Assembly (NCBI RefSeq): GCF_050611725.1
Contig: NZ_JBODJB010000001.1
Coordinates: 372,001 to 436,000, forward strand
Length of the DNA stretch: 64,000 nt
Direction: 5' to 3'
From: Ferruginibacter sp050611725
GTDB taxonomy: Bacteria > Bacteroidota > Bacteroidia > Chitinophagales > Chitinophagaceae
Part shown: in pieces, positions 8,842-18,289 of the stretch
Position numbering within the stretch: position 1 is the first letter of the stretch
How the letters are laid out: each line of letters begins with the position of its first letter
The notes under the pieces: generated by a model
Seen by the model: the letters and a program-made list of their open reading frames with translations, nothing else
Told to the model about the DNA's origin: nothing
The model's database searches: none
Made by a program: the position numbers and the translations under genes

Positions 8842-9756
8842 ATGAAATTGAGTTCCAAAATATGTATCGTTATACTTGTAAGTGTAATGATAACAACAAT
8901 AATTTATTCATGTAATAAAAATGACAATTTTCAAAATTTAAACAGTCAAACTACCGGAAAAGAATTCACAAAATACGGCTTAGAAGGGATTTCATTTTCA
9001 AGCGCATTGGATAGTGCAGGAAAATGGCACAATGATTACCAAGAATTAATATTAACTGAAATCTTAAACACAAAAACATCATTTCTTGATACTACTACAT
9101 TTAAAAATTTAGTACTGCAAAAATCAAAATCTTTTTTTGACGAAAAAGGAATGAAATTTACCAATCAAGTTTCAGCACTAAAGCTTGGGAAAGCCACTAA
9201 CCTTACTTTTCAATATGATAAAAAGAATTTGTCAGAGGGGGCTAACAGTATTTTAAACGATTTTCAAAATGCTATTAGGAAATTTACTACCTATGATATA
9301 AAATTTCAAAACAAACTAATTACCTTGAAACAACGTGCCTTAAAATTGAATGTTCATACTGAAATTTTTGAGGTAGGAGTTCCTATATCCATAGCTATAT
9401 ATTCTTATAAATATTGGAATGAAAATGGTAACAAATGGGTAACCCTACTTAATCCAATTCAAGTAAACCCTAAAATAAAGAGTAGACCAGTAGAAAATAG
9501 TTCAATCGCCGCCAACACTGTAGCGAAACCTATAGAAGCAGATATAGATGTGGATAGGGTAAAAAAACCTTGCGGCATATCTATATGGAAACTTGGAGGG
9601 GCTGATGCAATAGGTGCTGTTGAAGGAGCTATGGGAGGTAGTGCATTAGGACTAGGCGGAGCTCTTGCCGGAGGAATTCTTACTTCAGCTGTTGCCTCCT
9701 TAGGCAATCTTTCAAATCAGGTAATATCCTGTAATGTATCTTGGTGGCCATTCTAA
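8842..9756 (+). CDS. lipoprotein with glycine-zipper, bacteriocin-like C-terminus; function unknown
   Basis: Encodes 304 residues. The N-terminus is a lipoprotein signal (hydrophobic 7-22, then YSC with Cys24). The middle (25-240) is polar, lysine/asparagine-rich and unrecognised. The last 64 residues differ sharply: KKPC244-GISIW, then a Gly/Ala-rich stretch (252-288) with repeated GxxxG spacing (GGADAIGAVEGAMGG..., ALGLGGALAGG), then C297 and a WWPF end. Glycine-zipper segments flanked by Cys and aromatic residues resemble mature class II bacteriocins and contact-dependent glycine-zipper toxins. A 69-residue two-TM protein starts 23 nt after its stop, in the place expected of an immunity protein. 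The toxin reading is inference; the C-terminus could instead anchor or multimerise the lipoprotein in a membrane. Confidence 0.75.
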   Translation: MKLSSKICIVILVSVMITTIIYSCNKNDNFQNLNSQTTGKEFTKYGLEGISFSSALDSAGKWHNDYQELILTEILNTKTSFLDTTTFKNLVLQKSKSFFDEKGMKFTNQVSALKLGKATNLTFQYDKKNLSEGANSILNDFQNAIRKFTTYDIKFQNKLITLKQRALKLNVHTEIFEVGVPISIAIYSYKYWNENGNKWVTLLNPIQVNPKIKSRPVENSSIAANTVAKPIEADIDVDRVKKPCGISIWKLGGADAIGAVEGAMGGSALGLGGALAGGILTSAVASLGNLSNQVISCNVSWWPF

Positions 9757-9778
9757 TCATAGTTTTAAATTAAGGCAA

Positions 9779-9988
9779 ATGAATATATTTCAAAATTTTA
9801 TTAAAAAAAGATACCGCTGGTTTATGATTTCTCTCATTGCTATCATTTTATATATGATACTATTGGACAAAATTAAAATCAAAGAAAATGCAATAAACTT
9901 TATTCTATTTTTTATTTTAATTCCTGTAGTTGTTTCAGGTATAGCTATAGTCATTGAAAAAAGAGTCAATAATCGCCGAAAAAAATAA
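9779..9988 (+). CDS. small two-TM protein, candidate partner of the 8842 lipoprotein
   Basis: Encodes 69 residues: basic start (FIKKRYRW), TM1 (about 14-30), a short KIKIKEN loop, TM2 (about 39-58) and a basic tail (EKRVNNRRKK). An in-frame ATG exists 45 nt upstream but overlaps the preceding gene; the ATG at 9779 gives a cleaner N-terminus. No family recognised. Size, topology and tight linkage (22-nt gap) to a glycine-zipper protein fit a bacteriocin-immunity-like role, but this is positional inference only. A strong terminator follows, so the two genes form a unit. Confidence 0.65.
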   Translation: MNIFQNFIKKRYRWFMISLIAIILYMILLDKIKIKENAINFILFFILIPVVVSGIAIVIEKRVNNRRKK

Positions 9989-9998
9989 TCTTAATAAT

Positions 9999-10036
9999 AT
10001 AACCTGTGGATCAAATAATATGAAGCCACAGGTTAT
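9999..10036 (+). terminator. terminator of the 8842-9988 unit
   Basis: AACCTGTGG (10001-10009) pairs with CCACAGGTT (10026-10034), extended by AT pairs on the outside and followed by ATTAATTTCTT. It closes the two-gene unit before the MFS operon. Confidence 0.75.
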
Positions 10037-10152
10037 TAATTTCTTACATATTGAGCTACTAAAACGCAATGCAGGTCTAAGCATTTGTGAAACAATTTGC
10101 CTTTTTAATTAATTAAGAATTTATCTGTACTTTCATTTCTTAATTATTACAA

Positions 10153-11433
10153 ATGCAAACTGCTTCCAAGAAAGTAATTAACGGGTGGGCAATGTATGAC
10201 TGGGCAAATTCAGTGTACAATCTTGTTATTACTACTACCTTTTTCCCTGCATATTATGCCGCTGTTACAGGACTTCACAATTTTCCTGACGGCATCACTT
10301 TCTTAGGCAGACGATTTGTAAACACTGAATTAAAAGATTATGTATTAGCATTTGGGTTTTTAGTAATCGCCTTGCTGTCGCCTATCTTATCTTCTATTGC
10401 AGATTATAAAGGCAATAAGAAAAATTTCATGCGATTCTTTTGTTACATGGGTGCGGTGAGCTGCTCGTTACTTTTTTTCTTCGATAAAAACCATGTTACA
10501 CTCGGGCTGATGTGCTTTATGTTCGCCGGCATTGGGTTCTATGGCAGCCAGGTATTTTACAACTCTTATTTACCCGAAATAGCTGCAGAAAAAGATATGG
10601 ATCGTGTAAGTGCTAAAGGCTATACCATGGGGTATATCGGTAGCGTGTTAATGCAGATGGTTGGCTTTGCACTGGTTATGACAATGGAAGATAAAGGTCT
10701 GGCATTGACCATAACTTTTTTATTGGTTGGAATATGGTGGGTGAGTTTTGCTCAAATTACTTTTAACAGACTTCCAATAAGTTCGGCAAGTGAAAGAAAG
10801 GCAAAAAAACATGTGCTTGTAAACGGCTTCCATGAATTGAAGTTGGTTTTACATCAAGTAAAACAAATGCCTGTATTGAAAAGATTTTTATCCGCTTTTT
10901 TCTTTTACAGCATGGGAGTGCAAACGGTTATGCTGGTTGCCATTGATTTTGGCATTAAAGAATTGAAATTGCCCGATGATAAACTGATCATTACGGCTGT
11001 AATTATTCAATTGGTTGCTATTGTTGGAGCAATGGTGATGTCGAAACTCTCTGAAAAATACGGCAACATCAATGTGCTATTGTTTACTGTTCTATTATGG
11101 ATTGGTATTTGTATTACCGGATATTTTATAACCAGCGAACTGCATTTTTATATCATTGCATCTCTTGTTGGATTAGTGATGGGGGGCATTCAATCACTTA
11201 GTCGTTCTACCTATTCTAAGTTAATGCCCGAAACAAAAGACACCGCTTCGTTCTTCAGCTTTTACGACGTAACCGAAAAAATTGCAATAGTAGTCGGCCT
11301 TTTTACTTTCGGTTTAATAGAAGGGATCAGCAGTATTCGTCAATCAATCTTATCATTGGTTGTATTTTTTGTGCTTGGTTTTATTATGTTGTTATTAACT
11401 GCTCGTAAGCAAAAAGCAGTGAAAGAATTCTAA
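10153..11433 (+). CDS. MFS transporter, UMF1 / Atg22-like
   Basis: A 426-residue protein with about 12 TM segments. The N-terminus KKVINGWAMYDWANSVYN is the signature opening of the UMF1 (Atg22-like) branch of the major facilitator superfamily. The Atg22 relative effluxes amino acids from yeast vacuoles; bacterial members have no settled substrate. A charged loop near residues 208-225 separates the two six-helix halves. It heads a compact run (10 nt to the TraB/GumN gene, then the metallo-hydrolase). Confidence 0.88.
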   Translation: MQTASKKVINGWAMYDWANSVYNLVITTTFFPAYYAAVTGLHNFPDGITFLGRRFVNTELKDYVLAFGFLVIALLSPILSSIADYKGNKKNFMRFFCYMGAVSCSLLFFFDKNHVTLGLMCFMFAGIGFYGSQVFYNSYLPEIAAEKDMDRVSAKGYTMGYIGSVLMQMVGFALVMTMEDKGLALTITFLLVGIWWVSFAQITFNRLPISSASERKAKKHVLVNGFHELKLVLHQVKQMPVLKRFLSAFFFYSMGVQTVMLVAIDFGIKELKLPDDKLIITAVIIQLVAIVGAMVMSKLSEKYGNINVLLFTVLLWIGICITGYFITSELHFYIIASLVGLVMGGIQSLSRSTYSKLMPETKDTASFFSFYDVTEKIAIVVGLFTFGLIEGISSIRQSILSLVVFFVLGFIMLLLTARKQKAVKEF

Positions 11434-11442
11434 ATTTTCTTT

Positions 11443-12495
11443 ATGTCTAAAAAAATATTACAGGCTCTTTTCGCCCTGTTTATTTCTCAATCAACCACGG
11501 CGCAACAAAACAACACTTTTCTTTGGCGAATCAACAATCCTTTAAACGAAAATCACTCTTATCTTTTCGGTACCATACATCTACCCCAAAAAAGATTCAT
11601 GATGCAGAGTGATTCGCTATACCAGGCAATCAAGTACTGTGATCTTTTTTACAATGAGGTCGATTACAAAGGAATGTTTAAAGAGATGCGAAAGGCTGAT
11701 AGTTTTTTGTTGGCGAAAAAGAATTATTTAGATTCGGCAAAAAAAACACCTGCCTGGAAAAAGCTGATAGGCAATATCAATAAAGCTTACAATGCAAATA
11801 TCGATCCCGATCATTATGAACAACTGAATAAATTTCAGGAAAAAATATTAGCAGATTATATAAAGTCTGACCCCGGAGTTAAAGCATTGGATATGGCACT
11901 TGCTGATTATGCTACAGCCATAGGTAAACCTACAAAAGGACTGGAAACATTTGTGCTACAAATAGACATGATCTACAAGATCATTGACGCTAGATTAACA
12001 GATACCACATTGTTATTTAATGACGACATTGCGCTTGCTGCCAATATGAAACAGTTTTATGAAAAGCAGCTATTTGATTCACTGACATATCTGATTGAAG
12101 GTTTGAATAACACTTATAAAAAAATATTATTCGATGATAGAAATATAAGCATGGCTGATTCAATCCAACAGATATCGGAAAACAACAGTGCTTTTTTTGC
12201 CGTAGGTTGTGGCCATTTATTGGGAAAAACGGGTATAATTAATTTATTAAAAGCAAAAGGACTTACACTTACTCCGGTATTCTCAGATAACAAGTTTTCT
12301 GTAATTTTATTGCAAAGTATTATTGATGCAGCACAGGAGAAAACGGTGAAAGAAGAATTGATATCAAAGGCTCCGATAGAGTATTTGCAGCCAGAAGAAA
12401 TATCTGCAGATGCAAAAATGGAAGAGTTGCCTCCGCCGCCACCTCCGCCCCCGCTTTTATTACCCCAAAAAACAACTAAGGTTAAACAATATTGA
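11443..12495 (+). CDS. TraB/GumN family protein
   Basis: A 350-residue secreted protein with signal peptide MSKKILQALFALFISQSTTAQQ. The mature part begins with NPLNENHSYLFGTIHLP, the GTxH motif that defines TraB/GumN (Tiki-like) proteins, and carries a later GCGHLLGKTG block holding the second conserved His. The superfamily includes metal-dependent proteases (Tiki); for bacterial members the activity is presumed. The C-terminus has a run of prolines (PPPPPPPP near 333-341), perhaps a wall-spanning or flexible tail. It is translationally close to its neighbours and probably cotranscribed. Confidence 0.85.
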   Translation: MSKKILQALFALFISQSTTAQQNNTFLWRINNPLNENHSYLFGTIHLPQKRFMMQSDSLYQAIKYCDLFYNEVDYKGMFKEMRKADSFLLAKKNYLDSAKKTPAWKKLIGNINKAYNANIDPDHYEQLNKFQEKILADYIKSDPGVKALDMALADYATAIGKPTKGLETFVLQIDMIYKIIDARLTDTTLLFNDDIALAANMKQFYEKQLFDSLTYLIEGLNNTYKKILFDDRNISMADSIQQISENNSAFFAVGCGHLLGKTGIINLLKAKGLTLTPVFSDNKFSVILLQSIIDAAQEKTVKEELISKAPIEYLQPEEISADAKMEELPPPPPPPPLLLPQKTTKVKQY

Positions 12496-12497
12496 TC

Positions 12498-13355
12498 ATG
12501 AAACTCTACTCCATCAACGCAGGATATTTTAAATTAGATGGTGGCGCCATGTTTGGTGTGGTTCCAAAAAAAATTTGGAACAAGTTAGCTCCTGCTGATG
12601 AAAACAATATGTGCAGTTGGGCGCTACGTTGTTTATTGATTGAAAATAATGACAGATTAATATTGGTTGATACAGGCATGGGTGATAAGCAAGATGCAAA
12701 ATTTTTCGGGTATTATTATTTGCATGGAGATGATACACTTGATAAATCATTGGCACAACATGGTTTCACAAGAGAAGATATTACCGATGTAATACTGACT
12801 CATTTACACTTCGACCATTGCGGCGGATGCATCATCAGAGATGGAGAAAAATTAATTCCGGCTTTCAAAAATGCTTTATTCTGGAGCAATGAAAGGCACT
12901 GGAAATGGGCAACACATCCAAATGAAAGAGAAAAGGCAAGTTTTTTAAAAGAAAATATTTTACCGATAGAGGAAAGTGGACGGCTGAAATTTATACCCTT
13001 GGCAACGGACGACGAACAATGGACAACAGATGAACGACTACCTCAACTTTCATTTTTTATTGCAAACGGACATACAGATGCTATGATGTTGCCCATGATC
13101 AATTACAAGGGCAAAACAATTGTATATATGGCAGACCTGTTGCCATCTATTGCACATATGCCGCTACCTTATGTTATGGGTTACGATATGTTTCCGATGA
13201 AAACACTGGAAGAAAAAAAGAGATTTTTATCTGAAGCTCTAGAAAAAAATTACATTCTATTTTTTGAACACGACCCTGTAAATGAATGCTGCACTTTACA
13301 AATGACCGAAAGAGGCATTCGTCCGAAAGACATATTTAAACTAACTGATCTTTAA
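12498..13355 (+). CDS. MBL-fold metallo-hydrolase
   Basis: A 285-residue metallo-beta-lactamase-fold hydrolase with THLHFDHCGG (HxHxDH zinc motif, about residues 102-109) and later zinc ligands in NGHTDAM, YMADLLP and FEHDP. It resembles the AiiA-like/quorum-quenching lactonase branch in overall layout, but substrate cannot be told. The ATG at 12498 lies 2 nt after the TraB gene stop. Its stop codon overlaps that of the convergent DUF3108 gene by 4 nt. Confidence 0.85.
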   Translation: MKLYSINAGYFKLDGGAMFGVVPKKIWNKLAPADENNMCSWALRCLLIENNDRLILVDTGMGDKQDAKFFGYYYLHGDDTLDKSLAQHGFTREDITDVILTHLHFDHCGGCIIRDGEKLIPAFKNALFWSNERHWKWATHPNEREKASFLKENILPIEESGRLKFIPLATDDEQWTTDERLPQLSFFIANGHTDAMMLPMINYKGKTIVYMADLLPSIAHMPLPYVMGYDMFPMKTLEEKKRFLSEALEKNYILFFEHDPVNECCTLQMTERGIRPKDIFKLTDL

Positions 13356-14158
13356 AGCCCTTTTACACTTATCAACGACGTTAAAGGATAACGAAGGTTC
13401 TTATACTTCAACATATCTATTTTAACAGAACCAACTGAGATCGGACTTTCAATTCTCAACAACAAACGATTAGGGTCATCACTTACCCAGGCTGTCATTT
13501 TTTCTCCACCACTAAACATGGTTCCTTTTATCAGTAAAGGTTTAAACTTGATTGCTTTAAATTTTCCGTATTGTGTTTTGATCTTTACCTTTCCCATATA
13601 CTTTATATAAAGATGATTGACCTCATCATCTATAAACATATCAAAAGGAATTTTATCACCAACTTTATATTTATCAAAATTGATGTTACGGGCATAATAG
13701 ATGGAACTCATTACATCCTGAATACAATCGGGTGTTTTGAAAACTCCATTCGTAGTAACAGCTGTGCCGGCACTATGATTAAAAGTTACGTTGTTATAGA
13801 TCTTATGCCCTCCTTCATTTACATTTCTGATAAATTTTAAAGGCAACATGGTTGCTGTATCAATGTATGTTTCGTATCTGTCTCTTACTTTAAAAAAATT
13901 ATCGAAAAAGGGATACGACTTACCATCTCCTATACAATGATAAACGGGTTTACCGTTGAATTTTTCAAGTGCAGTTGTAAAAGTTGCTTCGCCTGCTCCA
14001 ATGTATGCACCCATCGCATTATAAAAAACTTTGAGTGTAACACTTTCCCCTGCCTGAAATGCAGTATTCTTTATACCACAAAACTCACCTCCGGTTTGAT
14101 GAGGTGTGAAAGCAGACAAACTTATGATCAAGAAAAAGGCTTTAATTGTTCTGTTCAT
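13352..14158 (-). CDS. DUF3108 domain protein
   Basis: A 268-residue exported protein: N-terminal hydrophobic segment (MNRTIKAFFLIISLSAFT), then the DUF3108 opening AGESVTLKVFYNAMGAYIGAGEATF and the mid-domain DVMSSIYYARNINFDKYKVGDKIPF. The family forms a beta-rich periplasmic domain of unknown function in Gram-negative bacteria. It overlaps the upstream flippase-like gene by 17 nt, so the two are probably cotranslated. Confidence 0.85.
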   Translation of the reverse strand: MNRTIKAFFLIISLSAFTPHQTGGEFCGIKNTAFQAGESVTLKVFYNAMGAYIGAGEATFTTALEKFNGKPVYHCIGDGKSYPFFDNFFKVRDRYETYIDTATMLPLKFIRNVNEGGHKIYNNVTFNHSAGTAVTTNGVFKTPDCIQDVMSSIYYARNINFDKYKVGDKIPFDMFIDDEVNHLYIKYMGKVKIKTQYGKFKAIKFKPLLIKGTMFSGGEKMTAWVSDDPNRLLLRIESPISVGSVKIDMLKYKNLRYPLTSLISVKGL

Positions 14159-15137
14159 TTTTCTCCTTTACAATTTTAATACTAAAAATTAATAAACTTC
14201 CTATAATGGCAGGTATCACTAAATTGATCAGCCAAATACCCAATGCCGCTGCCCCAACACCTAATTCGTTATTCGTATAAAACTTCAATATCTCCCAACT
14301 GGCTTTTGCTCTAACCGGCAATTCAATAAAACCTAACGTAGGTGCTACGGCCATTACAAGATAAAAAACCGTCATCAACCAAAAACATAACCAACCTTGA
14401 ATACCGACATGCATTACCTGTAATAATAGAACGTATTGCAAAACAAAGACCAAAAACCGCAAAAATGACAAAAACAAAACATGCAAGAGTTCTTTGCTGT
14501 CAAATTCGTCTAATACACTAATATGTTTAACAACTCTTTGTAATGCCGGTACTTTCTCCATCATCCTCACCAACCATCCTAGTCTTAAATAGAATAGCAA
14601 CAGAAAAACAGTAAACGCCACACTTAAATAAATAAGTACGTTACTCCAAAAGTCAGGTAAAACGTTTAAAGCGTTGCTATTGCTTTGTGAAAAAAATCTT
14701 AAAAAGATCAAACCGAAGCAACCCATGATCATTGTTACGAGCAGTTGACTAATGCTTCCCACAATGGTCAAAGATATCGCCTTAAGCCTATGCTCATTTT
14801 CAACATACAGTATTCTACCACCGTACTCACCCACACGATTAGGCGTTAGCATAGTTACGCTGCAACCTGACAAAACAGATTTAAATGCTTTAAGAAAAGA
14901 AAATTTTTGAATATTACCGATCAAAAGCTGCCATTTTCTCGATTCGATTCCCCAGTTCACAAACATTAATCCAATCACTACCCAAAACTTCCAGTTCAAC
15001 CAGCTGTCTTTAATTTCATTCCACCGATTTTCCAGATCGGGTTGATTGACGATCTGCCTGTATAAACTCCACGACAGTATGATAAATAACAACGGCCCTA
15101 AAAAATAGTTGATAAATATTTTGATGTATCGGTTCAA
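14142..15137 (-). CDS. lysylphosphatidylglycerol synthase TM-domain / flippase-like protein
   Basis: A 331-residue protein with seven to eight membrane segments, lacking any soluble synthase domain. The segments LTPNRVGEYGGRILYVE and VAPTLGFIELPVRA are typical of the UPF0104 / LPG_synthase_TM family, which includes the membrane half of MprF (lipid flippase) and AglD-like proteins. It is likely a lipid or glycolipid flippase-type protein in the inner membrane. The final codons overlap the DUF3108 gene, suggesting a joint envelope role. Confidence 0.85.
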   Translation of the reverse strand: MNRYIKIFINYFLGPLLFIILSWSLYRQIVNQPDLENRWNEIKDSWLNWKFWVVIGLMFVNWGIESRKWQLLIGNIQKFSFLKAFKSVLSGCSVTMLTPNRVGEYGGRILYVENEHRLKAISLTIVGSISQLLVTMIMGCFGLIFLRFFSQSNSNALNVLPDFWSNVLIYLSVAFTVFLLLFYLRLGWLVRMMEKVPALQRVVKHISVLDEFDSKELLHVLFLSFLRFLVFVLQYVLLLQVMHVGIQGWLCFWLMTVFYLVMAVAPTLGFIELPVRAKASWEILKFYTNNELGVGAAALGIWLINLVIPAIIGSLLIFSIKIVKEKNEQNN

Positions 15138-15214
15138 ATTGATTTGACTAATTTTATACTACAAGTATAGTTTAAAAAATTCGGCTATTCATTAATCTCA
15201 AAACAAAATTTCTC

Positions 15215-15793
15215 TTGCAAAAGGCGTCGAAAATTATTTTAGGTATAGATCCGGGAACGGTGGTAATGGGTTATGGATTGATCTCCATCAATGGCAGCAC
15301 AATAAAACTACTTGAAATGGATGTTTTGAAACCGGGAAAGGTTGATGATCCGTATAAGAAATTACAATTAATATATAACACTGTTAGCGGCCTTATTATC
15401 AAATATAAACCTCATGTATTTGCCATTGAAGCACCCTTTTTTGGTAAGAATGTACAAAGTATGTTGAAACTTGGAAGAGCTCAGGGTGTTGCAATTGCAG
15501 CGGCTATGCGGCATGGTTTAGATGTGACGGAATATTCCCCTAAAAAAATCAAACAATCAATAACCGGCAATGGCAATGCAAATAAAGAACAGGTTTTAAA
15601 AATGCTGCAGCGGTTATTAAATTTTAAAGAAGATCCGAAATACTTAGACGCATCTGATGCACTGGCCGTAGCGGTTTGTCATTATTTTCAGGAAAACGCT
15701 TTGCTTGGTGGTCAAACAAGCAAAGCAAAGGGATGGGAAGACTTTTTGAAAAAGAATCCGGATAGGATAAAAGTAGTAACTAAATTAAAATAA
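15215..15793 (+). CDS. ruvC: crossover junction endodeoxyribonuclease RuvC
   Basis: Resolves Holliday junctions with RuvAB. The 192-residue protein shows the RNase H-like catalytic acids: D12 in ILGIDPGT, Glu in FAIEAPFFGKN, and the C-terminal pair in DASDALAVAVCH. The start is TTG: there is no ATG or GTG before the conserved LGIDPG block, so a rare start is required. RuvA and RuvB are not in the window. A long basic tail (KNPDRIKVVTKLK) follows the core. Confidence 0.95.
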   Translation: MQKASKIILGIDPGTVVMGYGLISINGSTIKLLEMDVLKPGKVDDPYKKLQLIYNTVSGLIIKYKPHVFAIEAPFFGKNVQSMLKLGRAQGVAIAAAMRHGLDVTEYSPKKIKQSITGNGNANKEQVLKMLQRLLNFKEDPKYLDASDALAVAVCHYFQENALLGGQTSKAKGWEDFLKKNPDRIKVVTKLK

Positions 15794-15868
15794 AGCTGTT
15801 GTTGATGTTAACTTCCGATTAACATTGCCAACCTTCATTTATGCAAAAACTTTGCAGAGAATCTCATT

Positions 15869-17140
15869 ATGACAATTCGCTCTAAAACACTTCGGTTAGT
15901 ATTATTAATAAGCACCATACTCGTTGCCGTTATCATTGCTGTACAATTATTCTGGCTACAAAAAGTATATAAATATGAAGAAAAGCAATTCAATATCAAT
16001 GTAACCAAAAGTATCAGAGGTGTATATAAGGATATGGAGCTGGTAAATGATGTATCCGATACCCGTCAAACGATCATTGAAAATCCACATCCGGATGTGT
16101 ATCTATTCAGGGTAGATTGTGTTCCCAGCTTAGATACTTTATGGTTGAGTATGAAGTCGGAGTTTACAGATTTTGATGTTTATACCGATTGTAAAATGGG
16201 GGTTTATCATACATCCACCCACTCGTATGTCTTAGAAAAATACATTGATCTTCCGGACGCAAATCAATCGAAAGACAACGATAGCCCTTTACCTATCTAT
16301 AAAAAAGAATACGATTATATTCTTTTATTCTTCCCCCACAGAGATCAATACATTATTAAACAAATGTTCTTTTGGATTGTGTCCAGCGGTATATTATTAC
16401 TTGTGCTAATTGGTTTTGGTGTGAGTATTTTTTACTTGTACCGTCAAAAATTCTTGAATGAAACGCAAAAAGATTTCGTCAATAATTTTACGCATGAGTT
16501 TAAAACACCTTTAGCAGTGATGAAAATTGCTGCCGAAGTTTTAAAGCAACCGGATATTTATACCAAACCGGAGCGACTAAAAACATATGCAAATATTATT
16601 AATGACCAAACGGCACATTTACAGTCGCAAGTTCAACGTTTATTAGAAATTGCTTATAACGACCGAAGTCAGTTACCATTGCAAAAAGAAAAGATCAATA
16701 TCAGCGAAATTATAAATCAGGCCATCAACGACTTACAGCCGTTGGCAGAGCAAAAAAATGCTACTATAACTACAACATTTTCAGCTCCTGAGTGTTTTAT
16801 TAGTGCAGATAAATCCTATTTGCTGCTAACTTTCGTAAATCTTATAGAAAACGGTCTTAAATTTTCTCAACAACCTGTTATACAGATAAAAACTGCTGTA
16901 GAAGATGGATTTGCCCTGGTAACGGTAACCGATAACGGCATTGGCATCAAAGAAGAAAACAAGAAGAAAATATTTGATCGTTTTTACAGGGTACTTGATG
17001 GAGAACTGCACACAACAAAAGGATTTGGTCTTGGCTTGAATTTTGTTAAGAAAGTTGTGGATGCACATAATGGAAAGATTATTGTGAACAGTGAGCCGGG
17101 AAAAGGTAGTAGCTTTATAGTGAAAATTCCGCTGACATAA
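15869..17140 (+). CDS. sensor histidine kinase
   Basis: A 423-residue membrane kinase: TM1 about 9-30, periplasmic sensor of about 135 residues with two cysteines (VDCVPS, TDCKMG), TM2 about 167-191, HisKA with the phospho-His in NNFTHEFKTPLAVMK, and HATPase with the N box (NLIENGLKFS), G1 (DNGIGI) and G2 (GFGLGL). It forms an operon with the response regulator 12 nt downstream. Architecture resembles Bacteroidota RprX-type kinases; the signal is unknown. Confidence 0.92.
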   Translation: MTIRSKTLRLVLLISTILVAVIIAVQLFWLQKVYKYEEKQFNINVTKSIRGVYKDMELVNDVSDTRQTIIENPHPDVYLFRVDCVPSLDTLWLSMKSEFTDFDVYTDCKMGVYHTSTHSYVLEKYIDLPDANQSKDNDSPLPIYKKEYDYILLFFPHRDQYIIKQMFFWIVSSGILLLVLIGFGVSIFYLYRQKFLNETQKDFVNNFTHEFKTPLAVMKIAAEVLKQPDIYTKPERLKTYANIINDQTAHLQSQVQRLLEIAYNDRSQLPLQKEKINISEIINQAINDLQPLAEQKNATITTTFSAPECFISADKSYLLLTFVNLIENGLKFSQQPVIQIKTAVEDGFALVTVTDNGIGIKEENKKKIFDRFYRVLDGELHTTKGFGLGLNFVKKVVDAHNGKIIVNSEPGKGSSFIVKIPLT

Positions 17141-17151
17141 ATTTTATAACC

Positions 17152-17838
17152 ATGAGCAAAGGAAAAGTACTTTTAGCAGAAGATGACTTGGCATTGAGCT
17201 TTGTAATAAAAGACAATTTGCAGGATGCAGGTTATGATGTTACGCATTGTCCGGATGGTGAAGTTGCGTGGCAACAATTTCAAAAAAGAGCATTTGATAT
17301 TTGTTTACTGGATATTAATATGCCTGTAAGAGATGGTTTTTCGCTTACGAAAAAAATAAGACAGCAAAGTGACGTGGTTCCAATACTTTTTATCACAGCA
17401 AAAAGTATGGAAAGTGATAAGATAACAGGCTTTAAAGCCGGTGCAGACGATTACATCACCAAACCATTCAGCATGCAGGAATTGCTGATGCGAATGGATG
17501 TATTTCTCAGGAGATCTAAAAAACTTTCTTCAGATACACAATTGGAATATAATCTCGGAAAATTAAAATTTGTTACCACCGAATTAAAAATTTATGCCCC
17601 CGATGAAATTGTATCACTCACACAAAAGGAGGCCGACCTACTTAAGTTTTTTGCTCAGCACACCAACAAAATTTTAAAAAGAGAAGAAGTGTTGTTGAAT
17701 GTATGGGGTAAAGACGATTATTTTTTAGGAAGAAGCATGGATGTATTCATTACCAAACTTCGCAAGCACCTTAAAGCAGATCCGTCTGTGGTTTTAGAAA
17801 CCATACATGGCGTTGGGTTTAGACTAAATGTGCCTTAA
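17152..17838 (+). CDS. OmpR-family response regulator
   Basis: A 228-residue regulator: receiver with acid pocket E10-D11-D12, phospho-acceptor D54 (CLLDINMP), conserved Thr/Lys in FITAKS and K in TKPF; then a winged-helix DNA-binding domain (ISQ/LTQKEADLLKFFAQ... RSMDVFITKLRKHL ... GVGFRL). It partners with the kinase immediately upstream. Its last 20 nt overlap the convergent HIT gene. Confidence 0.93.
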   Translation: MSKGKVLLAEDDLALSFVIKDNLQDAGYDVTHCPDGEVAWQQFQKRAFDICLLDINMPVRDGFSLTKKIRQQSDVVPILFITAKSMESDKITGFKAGADDYITKPFSMQELLMRMDVFLRRSKKLSSDTQLEYNLGKLKFVTTELKIYAPDEIVSLTQKEADLLKFFAQHTNKILKREEVLLNVWGKDDYFLGRSMDVFITKLRKHLKADPSVVLETIHGVGFRLNVP

Positions 17839-18211
17839 TAGCATTTTGTATCTCCTTCAATTCTTCTGCGGATAATTTCAATTTATCATTTGTAAAGTTC
17901 AGATCATCGGCTGAATTGATGGGCATTAAATGTAAATGAGCATGTGGCACTTCCAGCCCTACTACACTGATGCCACAGCGGTTACAGTCAAATGCTTTTT
18001 CAATAGCATGGGCAATTGGTTTTGCAAATACCAGCATCTTACTTAAATAATCATCCGAGAGATCAAAAAATTTATCTGTTTCAACTTTCGGCACAACCAA
18101 TACATGACCCTGCACCAAAGGAAAAATATCTAAGAAAGCAAAGAAGTTTTCATCTTCTGCAATTTTATAGGAAGGGATTTCACCGGCTATTATTTTTGAA
18201 AAGATGGTCAT
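17819..18211 (-). CDS. HIT family protein (HinT-like)
   Basis: A 130-residue histidine-triad nucleotide-binding hydrolase. The triad HAHLHLMP (HxHxHxx) lies at about 96-101, and the N-terminus TIFSKIIAGEIPSYKIAEDE is the standard HinT opening. By family it hydrolyses AMP-linked phosphoramidates such as acyl-AMP. The N-terminal block QGHVLVVPK is also conserved. It overlaps the response regulator by 20 nt and stands alone on its strand. Confidence 0.93.
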   Translation of the reverse strand: MTIFSKIIAGEIPSYKIAEDENFFAFLDIFPLVQGHVLVVPKVETDKFFDLSDDYLSKMLVFAKPIAHAIEKAFDCNRCGISVVGLEVPHAHLHLMPINSADDLNFTNDKLKLSAEELKEIQNAIKAHLV

Positions 18212-18242
18212 TTCGTTTTTTTATAAAAATACTAATAAAAAA

Positions 18243-18270
18243 AATCCCATCCGTTGCTACAGATGGGATT
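18243..18270 (-). terminator. terminator of greA
   Basis: AATCCCATC (18243-18251) pairs with GATGGGATT (18262-18270). Read on the minus strand it is followed by eight T, giving a standard intrinsic terminator 20 nt after the greA stop. Confidence 0.88.
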
Positions 18271-18289
18271 ATTAAAAAAAAATTAGCAG

